From positions 77,251,001-77,315,000 of the forward strand of contig NC_088913.1 of assembly GCF_963576675.1 (NCBI RefSeq): a DNA stretch of 64,000 bases, in the 5' to 3' direction. Source of the DNA: Euphorbia lathyris (taxonomy: Eukaryota; Streptophyta; Magnoliopsida; Malpighiales; Euphorbiaceae). The translations under genes were made by a program, and so were the position numbers. The first letter of the stretch is position 1, and every line of letters starts with the position of its first letter. Of the stretch, positions 55,279 through 64,000 are shown piece by piece. The notes beneath the pieces were generated by a model that saw nothing but the letters and a program-made list of their open reading frames with translations, was not told the origin of the DNA and ran no database searches.

Positions 55279-55496
55279 TTAATACATCTCTTTTTTTTCG
55301 AGTGGAATGTATTGAGTATTTTTTGACTCAAATAACTACAAAGGTTAACTAAAACAAAACCGGATGGAATATTATTATTATTTAAAAAAAAAAAAACCTA
55401 TTTATTAATCTGGAAATTACTACCTAGCCGTTGGCTTCTCTTTCCCTTTCACTAAAACGAAAGACTGGGTAGGGTTTTTGCTGTGTTTCGACAACA

Positions 55497-56495
55497 ATGG
55501 CAGGTGTTCCCCAAGAAGTTACAGAGGATATACTTTCAAGACTTCCAGCGAAATCAATTCTCAGATTCAAATCAGCCTCCAAAACGTGGTACTCTTTAAT
55601 TTCTGAAAATCATACATTCGCGAAATTTCATTTGAAACAATCATCTGAATCCAAGAATCTTATTTTCTACCAATGTCCTGCTTATGGAGATATATTTAAA
55701 TCTTCTGATGTCTATACTTATGAATCACGCATAATCAAATTTCCTGTTGAAATAGACACGCCATGTCGACTCATAGGATCAGCCAATGGATTGATTTGTG
55801 TAGCCTCCTGTAAAACAGAGGACTGCTGCTTTATATGGAATCCATGCACTGATGAGTGTAAAAGAATATCCGTACCCTTTCCATCTGCTGGTTGTAGGCT
55901 ATTTGGCTTCGGTCATGATTCAATTTTGGATGATTACAAGATTATTGGAGCTTGGGATTCCCACCTTGGAATTTTTTCGTTGAAAACAAATTCATGGAAG
56001 ACACTTGAATATTCATGCGGAATGACTGCTTTCAAATATGCATCAGCGGTTACTGCTGTGCATTCAGATGGAGCTCTCTACTGGTATGTTGGTGCACAGA
56101 TTACTGCTTTTGATTTAGCAAGGGAGAAAATATTGGTTCTAGATCTGCCTGAAGAAATTAATGATTTTGGCTACTATAATTCTTCTTGGGTTCCGTTGTT
56201 CGACTACCAAGGCTTGCTATGTGTATCTTGGCGCAAGTCTATTTGGGTGATGAAGGAATACGGTAACTCAAATTCTTGGGCTAAATTGACTACATCTCTG
56301 CCTTATGAATATGCAAAACCGGTTGGAATTTCTAGGCTTGGCGAAGTAATATTTTGCACAGTTGATGGATTTGTAAAATCTGATTTGCAAGGCAGAATGC
56401 ATGGGGATGATAAGTCAAGAATGAGACGTTATGTAGATGCATTTATGTACAAAGAGTCCCTAATTTCACCCAAATGTTTCGATCCAAAAGGATGA
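55497..56495 (+). CDS. F-box protein with FBA-type C-terminus, intact
   Basis: 332 codons, uninterrupted. The F-box spans about residues 4-45 (VPQEVTEDILSRLPAKSILR, FKSASKTWYSLI) and should bind SKP1 in a nuclear or cytosolic SCF ligase. The C-terminal half has LIGSANGLICVASC, CFIWNPCTDECKRI, GFGHDSILDDYKII, VMKEYGNSNSWAKL and YKESLISPKCFDPKG. The start is fixed by a conserved context with its paralog (ACAATGGCAG) and a shared upstream CGAAAGACTG block. It is the functional partner of the frameshifted copy at 24915; the proteins are roughly 75-80% identical by eye. Substrate and pathway are unknown. Such F-box genes duplicate and die fast in plants, as seen here. Confidence 0.92.
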   Translation: MAGVPQEVTEDILSRLPAKSILRFKSASKTWYSLISENHTFAKFHLKQSSESKNLIFYQCPAYGDIFKSSDVYTYESRIIKFPVEIDTPCRLIGSANGLICVASCKTEDCCFIWNPCTDECKRISVPFPSAGCRLFGFGHDSILDDYKIIGAWDSHLGIFSLKTNSWKTLEYSCGMTAFKYASAVTAVHSDGALYWYVGAQITAFDLAREKILVLDLPEEINDFGYYNSSWVPLFDYQGLLCVSWRKSIWVMKEYGNSNSWAKLTTSLPYEYAKPVGISRLGEVIFCTVDGFVKSDLQGRMHGDDKSRMRRYVDAFMYKESLISPKCFDPKG

Positions 56496-57170
56496 TGAAC
56501 TGATTGGATTTGGGTGAAATTTGTTGAACCTCCGAAGAAGTGATCACGGTTGAGCTTTTGTAAGACAATATGATGGCTTGAGTACTCAAACTTGTTACTA
56601 GTTTTGTGATTTTCTCATTTTTAACTGTTAGACAAATGTTCAACAACTCGAGACTAGGCTTTGTTGTGTTTCTCTGTAGTTTTGTTATATTGTCATGATT
56701 GAAATTGGTTGCTCTATCTATCCCTTTGCATTTTTGCCTGAAATTTGTGGTTGCCACACAGCCAGCTCAGTCCTTTTCAGGTGCCTCTCTATCTAATCTG
56801 ATTACATTTCTTGAAGTAAAATTGCCAGGATATGGTTTAATTTTTAATTAGTGCATACGATTTTTCGGTTATCCCATTGAATGTCTTAGCATCCTATATG
56901 AAACAAAACTCATTGTTATTTCCCTTTGCAAAACTATATGATTGCTTTATGATCTATACTTATGGGTGATCCCAGTGTGAATTTGTACTATTATGGTCCT
57001 AGTAAGTATACTTGATTATTCATTGTTTCAGTATAAAATGCACTCGTTGATCTGGAGGAATTTATATGCAAATTTCACTTATTTTAATGTCACTAGGATT
57101 TTAATGCTCCAATTGGTATGACTTGAGTGTTACTTTCAATTTGTTGATTTGAGTGTTTTGGTTCATCAAT
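56496..57170 (+). repeat. 3' flank duplicated with 25894-27390
   Basis: Shares ordered blocks with the region after the other F-box copy and lacks its insertions; it is the more compact, presumably ancestral arrangement. Confidence 0.75.
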
Positions 57171-57236
57171 CTCACACATTGTTGTGTTGATAATTTTGAA
57201 TGTTATATGACTTTAGCATTCTTTAATAGTTTCTAT

Positions 57237-57482
57237 TAGAGATTAATATAAGATATATGATTGAGCCTTAACTATCAGTTCGAGCTTTTAGTTTAATATT
57301 TTCATGACAAGGTATCAGAGCCTTTAGGACCAAACGGTCGAGTGTTAGGATGGAATTAAAACACATGGCGGGATGGGCCTGTGTTGTGCACGCTGCAAGC
57401 CCAAGAGGCATTTGTGTGTGAGGGTGTGTTAAAGATTATTATAAGATATATGTATTGTCCTAAACCCCAACTGAGCATGAAT
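57237..57482 (+). mobile_element. TRIM-like miniature LTR element
   Basis: A terminal repeat (TTAGAGATTAATATAAGATA and on, 57237-57310) is followed by a primer site GGTATCAGAGCC (57311-57322), a short non-coding middle, a purine-rich GTGTGTGAGGGTGTG stretch, and a second, partial copy (TTAAAGATTATTATAAGATA) from about 57430. Layout and size fit terminal-repeat retrotransposons in miniature. The outer ends are eroded. Confidence 0.6.
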
Positions 57483-57730
57483 TGGATTAAGTTTTTGTTT
57501 GCTTCTATTTTTTCGGAGCTACTTTTTCTCTTTTAATTCTAAACATGATAAAAAAACGTGTTATGTAAAATTCTGAAACATAGGTTCTTAGCTAAAGAAA
57601 CAACTAATATCTATTAACTTACATCAATAGTTAACACCAACTGTAATTGTAAACAATTAACATGAACATAATGGATGTTTCATGTAATTTCCTTTAATCC
57701 ATTTTTTCTTAAAACTAAAGGGAAGTCCAT

Positions 57731-60700
57731 TTATGGGGTGTTTGTTAGAAGGGATATAGGAGGTGGATAGAAATAATAAAAAAAAACGAGATAAGTTACT
57801 CTATGTTTGTTTGGGCGATAGGAGAGTGAGACAATGGAGGGATAAGCCTCTTATCCCACTAAAGTTATGTTGGAAAATTTTGAATAAAATTATATATTAA
57901 TTTAAATACCAACAAACACCTCATTTCATGAATATTGGTGTTCGTACGTGAACAGTCGTGTCTGTCCGTGTACAGTCTATACACACGGTTTTAGTTCGCT
58001 TGCCTAATCTGTTGTATCTTGGGAGACAATCATCAATAGCGACCATATCGTCTAAGGAAACTGCTAATACATGTTTGAGATTTGTCTAACTCTTTCCTTT
58101 TAATTTTTAGTTTTATTATTCATATGTTTTTGTGTGTTTGATTTGTTTTTTTGGTTAATCAATCATTTCCAACATTTTGTGTTCTTCCAAAGAAATACAT
58201 AGAAATATACAGATGTCAATGAGAGCACAGATAGATTAATAAGGACATTACCTACTGCCTAAATTCAAGGTGTTCAGACTGAGTTATGTCCATTGAATCT
58301 TTTCCAGTCGAGTTCTTAGTTTGTGCTGTTTCTAATTCTGATCACATAATTTAATATCTTTGTAGATAGCTACAGGCAGTGTAGATTATTTAGGGATTAT
58401 TTTATTTTTATCCCTTATTGTTAACTAAGGTCCTGTTCGGAAGCATCCAATTGCTTTTGGAGATCCTAGGTGAAAATGATGATCTGAGTGGCCAAAATGT
58501 ACATTGTAACTAGTGCTAAAGTAGACTTAAATTCCATTGGTGTTTCAAGTGATAATATTATTAAGTTTTTTCAGTTTTAATAATAACTTTATAATTTATA
58601 ATGTTATTATTATTGTTGCTAATTCGTTTGTTTTTCAAATTAACAAAATATAATTTTTCTAAAAAGACGTAACATGTTGATGGATTGTCCCGACGAACAG
58701 ATTATAATTGAAAAATTATACCGGAACAAATTAGATAACATAAAAATATATAATTTATATTTTTGTTGTTAATTATTTGGTATGTATCTATTTGTTCAAA
58801 TAGATTATAATTTTCCAATACTACATTGTTTATTTGGAATTTCAAGAAGAAAAAGTTGTTAAGTACTGTCTTGTTTCTGTTTGTTTAAGCAGATATATTG
58901 CCTTTTGACATGTGTTAATTGAATATGGATCCGGTTTTAAGAACACGGTCACTTCAGAGGCTTTAGGCCTACTTGTTCCACTGGCAACGTGTAAGCCACA
59001 CTAAAAGTCCAGAAAAATTCATTGGTATGAATTTTAAAGACTCGGTGATAAAAGAAAATATGTTTTCTTTTAGAGATGATGATGATATGAAAAATTCCAT
59101 ATTTGATATTCTCGCGCGCGCGTAAGGGTTGATTTACATTAGAAATGTGAAATGTGATAAATTGACAAATCTGAGTAGTGATGTTATCTAGTCGAGTTAG
59201 ACGCTGGTAGATGAACATTAATTGGCTAGATTTAATTTATGAAAGTCACTAAAAATGTAGAAATCAAATCACCTTAAAATAAGTACTCCACAATGATGAA
59301 ATCGAAGAAAAATATCATATCAATTGGTGAATATGCGGTATAGAAAGATTCCGAATGATGAAATCGAGTAGAAAAGCTTCCGTGTGATAACACCATTAGT
59401 CAATTGATCTCAATGATTGTCATTCTAATTTATTTTGTAGAATCAAAGGATAACACAGTGGATCCGCTAACCTAAAGGTTAAACCGAGATCAAATTTAAA
59501 AATCATCGAAGGCAATGGGATTAAAGCCCATTAGAAGACCCTACCTAGTTGACTGGGGATCCCAAGATTTAGGTTCAAAATAAACCTTGCGCGTGCACTG
59601 TGGGGGTTAAACCCAAGTCCATTCCTAGATGTAAACAGTGACACAAATGGAAAAAGGTTAAACTATATGCTTTTAATGATACATTGTGCGTCAGAAATGC
59701 TGAGCAAATAAATCACCTATGTTAGAGTGAAGTGGGGTCACTTCGATGGAGACTAGTGGGGCCTAGTTCCATAAACTCTCGTAGAACCAGGCGATGTTCG
59801 TGACCATAACGAATATAACCATGAGAACCATGGCGTGTTATGTTGATATCTGTGTGGGGTATATCATCGTTTACACAAACGACAGAATAGTTCAAAGACA
59901 TCACGTCTACTAGTCAACCATTATAGTAAATATACTTTCACAAGTGAAGGTTCAAGGCACATTAGCTACCTATCCTATGCAGATATCTCCTGTAGAAAGT
60001 TATCACCACGTCGTAATCGTCTCGTTTCTAACTTTATTCATGTGGATGATTGTTGGAAAATTTTGAATAAAATTATATATTAATTTAAATACCAACAAAC
60101 ACATCCTTTCATGAATAGTCGTGTTCGTACGTGAACAGTCATGTCTATCTGTGTATCGTATTCGTTCGTGGAAAAACATATCCTTTCGAGTTCTATTTAT
60201 ATAGAAATGGATTGTCAAATTCACAAATAGTTAAAAAGTTGTTGACAAAAAGTAAATATTCTCTCGATGTTTATGCTCTCTGTCTGTTCATAGTGTCTTG
60301 TTTTCCTACTCCGGTGATAATGACTCTACACACGGTTTGAGTTCGCTTGCATAATATGTTGTTTCCTGGGAGACGATCGTCAATAGCGACAACATCGTCT
60401 TAAGAAAACTGCTAATACATGCCTCAGATTTGTCTAAGTTTTTCCTTTTAATTTTTAGTTTTATTATTCATATGTTTTTCTGTGTTCGATTTGTTTTTTG
60501 GTTAATCACATCCAACAAGTTATACCTAGAGATGAGTGGTATAAGACATGGGGATAACTTATTTAGATGAAAAAGTCTAATTTATCCCTCAAATTTTATT
60601 ATTTATTCCATTTGTTGTGTTTTGAAAATTTAGTAGGATATTCCAAATATTTCTCAAGTTAATTTTAATCTTTAAACTTTTAAAAATTGTTAAAGATTGT

Positions 60701-60985
60701 TCATATATTATTGTAGTATCAATATCGTATAAAATTAATTAAATTTATTGTAACAAAAAAAATTAATTAATTCCAGTCTACAATACTATATAGTTTCTAT
60801 ATAAATTTGGATAGAGGTAATATAGTAAAATGAATCATTTTATCATCATCTCTATCCTACATATCAAATATGTGATAATAAACTCTCCTACCTTATTTTT
60901 ATCCTTATCCCAATCTTTTATCCATATTCATGTCCAAACCTTTATCTCTATCCATATCCCCGTAGAATACCAAAAGCCATGTTAG
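57731..60985. mobile_element. probable MITE interrupted by an LTR element
   Basis: The left part 57731-57867 (GGGGTGTTTGTTAGAAGGGA, TATAGGAGGTGGATAG, GGATAAGCCTCTTATCCC) and right part 60518-60985 (CTTATCCCAATCTTTTATCC, CTCTATCCATATCCCCGTAG) are inverted-repeat related and joined by the AGTTA target. The LTR element 57868-60517 sits between them. The termini are approximate. Confidence 0.45.
57868..60517 (+). mobile_element. complete non-autonomous LTR retrotransposon, TSD AGTTA
   Basis: Two direct terminal repeats start TGTTGGAAAATTTTG and end in CCAACA: 57868-58174 (307 bp, internally deleted) and 60051-60517 (467 bp). Target duplications AGTTA lie at 57863-57867 and 60518-60522. A polypurine-like ATGTGGATGAT precedes the right LTR, so orientation is plus. 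The 1.9 kb interior has no gag-pol frame and no clear primer site. GGATCCCAAGATTTAGG and similar GC-richer blocks (59440-59640) may be pol relics. It resembles deletion derivatives of copia elements. Confidence 0.9.
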
Positions 60986-62049
60986 TGTTTTAGAAAGTGA
61001 TAAGCTGATTTTATTAAAAACTAAAAAGGGAAATAAAAAAGATTAAACTTAAAAAATTATTTATAATTATGATAAGTAATAAATTAAATTATGTTAAACT
61101 AAATAAAGTATTATTTTTAATATATTTTAAGGTTAGAGTTTATAATTAGGGTTTAAGATAATTTTTAAGTTTTAGAATTTATGAATTGGATTTTAAATTT
61201 TTTAAATTAGTTTATAAAATCATATTTTATTTATAATGTAAAAAAAGGAAAAGTATAAGAATAAACTTTATGGATCCATCCATTTTCAATCATAAATTGT
61301 GGTTTAAAAATTTATATATAGATACTGCATGCTTCCAACCGTTAACAAAAACAGCCAAAACTATTAATACCATTAGACATAAGTAATGTGGAAAAATTAA
61401 ATCAAATAGTAGACATGACTATTTTGTGCTTTTTATTTCATCTCTTTGTCTCATTATTATTCTTCTCCCATCCGGTTCTCAACCATTTCCATCTCCTACG
61501 ATTTCAATTATTGCAATTCCTAAGACTACGGACTGCATTTCCACCACAATCTCCATATTTTATGATAAACATTTTAATTAAAACAGTGCAAACATCAATA
61601 TTTTAACAAAAATATCATTTGAAACAACTCAAACAAATAAGATACAGTGTTCATAAGTAATATAATTCACCAAAAGCTATGAAACAATGTCCTTAAAATC
61701 ATAAATCATTCCATAAAATAAGTGGAGAATACAATTAAATCAAAATATCAAGAAAATAATAAACACAATTCACAGATAACCATGCACAATATTAAAAAAT
61801 GAATTATAAAAAAGCAAACAAAAATTAATAATAAAAAATACTTTTATTCATTGTCACTTGAGCGATGCCTAGATGGATCCTAAATGGTTAAAAATCATAT
61901 AGGGGCTAAAAGAACACCTAAAGGGACTAATCAGAGGAAATCAGTCCGGATTCTCAATTTTCAACATCTAAACGACATTCTTTTTGAACAATGTTATTCG
62001 GTAAATGTTAAGCTTAAAGCATCATCAATCCATATACTATACAACCACT
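60986..62049. other. AT-rich spacer
   Basis: No gene or delimited repeat was seen. It includes degenerate (T/A)TTTAAG runs near 61080-61210. Confidence 0.45.
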
Positions 62050-64000
62050 CACTACAAAAAAAAGGTATTTACCGACGGTTTTTCTTTCCTGTACCGACGG
62101 TTTTAACCATCAGTATATCTTTTACCGACAGTTTTTGGAACGGTCGCAAAAGTGTTGTGATTGCCACTGTTGCTACATTACCGACGGTTTTTTTCAGGCG
62201 CCGGGGTAAGGTTTTTTACGGCGACATTTTTCTAAATGCGGTTTAAACCGTCGCTAAAACTGATTTTCGAACATTAAAAGGAATGCGTTAGCGACGGAAA
62301 TTTTGTCAGCAATTCGTCAGTAATTCAAAACTTCATAATTTTACCGACGAATGGTTTCTGTCGCTAAATATTTTTTATGAACGATTTGCTGCTGTACATT
62401 TTTTACCGACGAAAATAAATTTCTGGTCAATGAGAAAAAAATGAATTTTGAGAATGTATTTCATTACATTGACACTAATACCAAACATGACCATATATTG
62501 TCATTGAACAATCTATTTAAGAAGTACAATCAACAATTATGCACTCATCTTAATATTGTCAAAAATTAACAACCACATGACTAATCAGAAATACATGTTA
62601 AAAAAATACTACTAGAAAACAATCATAGTTTGTTCAAGAGAGTGGACTGCTCAAAGTGACACACGAACTGCAACAGTGGCTCAACAATCATTCCGCAACT
62701 TCAATTTGTATGCTGCCCAAAATAGTAAGAGAGAGAAGTAAAAGATAAAGCATATAGCAGACATGAAACGAGGACAAACAAGAGTACAAGGTCATACCTA
62801 TACTCATTATTCTTCTTTATACCATAACTAGAAGAAACTATTGAAAGTTTTTCTGTTTGCAAATTAGTTTTGGACATCAGAACCATTAACAAAAAAGTCA
62901 AATATTACCATGTCTCTAAACAATGGAGCATAACATATGGCTTTTATGGAATGTAGCATCAAAAGGATCTGGAAAAAGAAAATGAACACAATTAGCAAGA
63001 GAATAATTTGGCATGCCTGGTATAAATACACACTTAAAAAGTCCTTAAAAAAAGAGAAAAAACAACTCATGGGCCATGTGCATTTTCTGTACAAATTATT
63101 CTCCATGCATTCTCAAAATTATTCTAAGTAATTATATAAATGATGATGATTAATTATTGAAAAACCACTAATGCAAGAAAGTTATTGCTGGCTGCCACAA
63201 GACATACAATATATATGGTTTATGTTTATGAGGAAATAAATTTTTTTGGCACATTTGGCCCAAGAGAAAACATGTCACTAAATGACTATTAAATCACTAT
63301 TTATTCTAAAGCACCAAACCAGCTAACTCATGAATGCAAAATAGTAGTAAAAATGCATCAAACAACAATCCACAATAATATATATTCAAATCAACTATAT
63401 TATGAGTATATGAAAAGAAACATACTTGATCATGTCATTATTATTGTCGAGGAACAGTATTGGATATCAACTCGGCCATGGCAAGCATTTGTTGGGACAA
63501 CTCATCATATTTGTTTGACATCATTTGAACTTGCTCTTTTAGTGATTCCACTTCACTATTTGCTTGTCTTGAAGTCTCCTTCCATCTTTTTCCAATATTG
63601 TAAGCCCGAACACCAAAAAAGCTACTTGGAGTTGGTCCTAAGCCCAAACCTCTTACCCGACCATTATGCTCTTTTCCCATTACTTCTTGAAATATGAGTT
63701 CGTTGATTTCTTTCATATTAGAATTAGAAACTTCACTTCTTTCACTTTGGAGAGAAAATGCTTTTTCCTACACATTTAAAAGATGAAAGAGTTCAATATA
63801 CTAATAATATTCAATTATTACAACATTTATATTTTTGCAATTCAAATAACTGAAATTACCATCAACTCCTTAGCAGTTTCATCCACATAAGTGCCATCTT
63901 TTCTCTTATGTGTAGCATCATAAAATGAAAGCCTATCCGGAGAGTAACCCAATTCTTTCTCCTACAAAACCATAGAAATTAAGCACCAATCAAATTAAAT
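62050..64000 (-). mobile_element. CACTA (En/Spm) transposon, one end inside the window
   Basis: The terminus CACTACAAAAAAAAGG starts at 62050 and is followed to about 62420 by a subterminal array of ACCGACGGTTTT, TTAGCGACGG and ACCGTCGC motifs. An En/Spm-family protein gene is encoded on the minus strand at 63441-63962 and continues past the window. Between 62421 and 63440 no coding is seen. The element's other end and any transposase proper lie beyond 64000. Confidence 0.88.
63441..63962 (-). CDS. Ptta/En/Spm plant transposase-family protein, C-terminal exons (partial)
   Basis: Two exons on the minus strand. The upstream one, about 63860-63962, reads ELGYSPDRLSFYDATHKRKD and GTYVDETAKELM between an acceptor TTTTGTAG|GAG and a donor ATG|GTAATT. 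The downstream one, 63441-about 63768, reads EKAFSLQSERSEVSNSN, INELIFQEVMGKEHNGRVRG, LGLGPTPSSFFG and ends in a Gln/Met-rich coiled coil (SEVESLKEQVQMMSNKYDEL). The ATHKRKDG...FxEVxGxxxxGRVRGxGxGPTP pattern belongs to the plant transposase family PF03004 (Transposase_24), the TNP1-like second protein of CACTA elements that binds subterminal repeats. The N-terminus lies outside the window. Frames are intact here, so it may be expressed. Confidence 0.88.

Noticed and set aside
59112..59122. (CG)n run as a CpG island or Z-DNA regulatory site
   Set aside because: Only about five dinucleotides inside a retroelement interior, with no gene nearby.
61884..62246. 120-codon frame crossing 62050
   Set aside because: It runs through the CACTA terminus and its subterminal repeats, so it cannot be a conserved gene.

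Overview
The window is nuclear DNA of a flowering plant, most likely a eudicot. It is AT-rich and gene-poor, with plant-type F-box and LRR receptor-kinase genes embedded in Ty1/copia, Ty3/gypsy, RTE, SINE, CACTA, hAT, Mutator-like and Tourist-like elements. I cannot name the species. Nothing prokaryotic or viral was seen.

Layout. 1-8194 is a nest of retrotransposons. A Ty3/gypsy 3' end (integrase, polypurine tract, complete 3' LTR ending at 1980) sits inside the gag of a decayed SIRE-like copia element. That copia element is interrupted again by a 1.5 kb solo LTR with a 5-bp target-site duplication, and ends in a broken extra ORF preceded by a TATA box. 8.2-12 kb holds hairpins, MITEs, one candidate exon and a 5'-truncated RTE LINE with a (TTG)n tail. 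12.3-20.3 kb is a decayed cluster of LRR receptor-like kinase genes of the EFR/Xa21 type on the minus strand. Its main member carries an exact internal 1.6 kb tandem duplication and a nonsense codon. 20.3-24.8 kb is layered MITEs.

24.9-31.2 kb holds a frameshifted F-box gene, more RLK debris and an intact F-box gene (29980-31104, minus). The first F-box gene and its flanks are duplicated at 55.4-57.2 kb, where the copy is intact (55497-56495, plus). A composite of a 5S rRNA-like sequence joined to an RTE 3' tail lies at 26435-26601. 34.9-37.4 kb is a satellite-like array of about 130-bp units rich in the palindrome TTTACGTAAA, with an alternating two-type (about 260-bp) order in its better preserved part. 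40908-45939 is a nearly complete copia element (matching LTRs, TSD GAGCA, primer site, one long frame) disabled by two TGG-to-TAG codons.

48.4-54.3 kb contains a CACTA end, a cruciform-forming sequence, a retroelement gag-like ORF split by a clean 1.4 kb hAT deletion derivative, and a T-rich low-complexity block. 57.2-60.5 kb contains a TRIM-like element and a complete non-autonomous LTR element with TSD AGTTA. From 62050 to the window edge runs a CACTA transposon with its En/Spm-family protein on the minus strand.

The only host genes that look translatable are the two intact F-box genes, probable substrate adaptors of SCF ubiquitin ligases. The RLK genes are pseudogenes or need unusual splicing. 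The window mainly records nested insertions and segmental duplications; several insertions are dated relative to each other by target-site duplications or an empty paralogous site.
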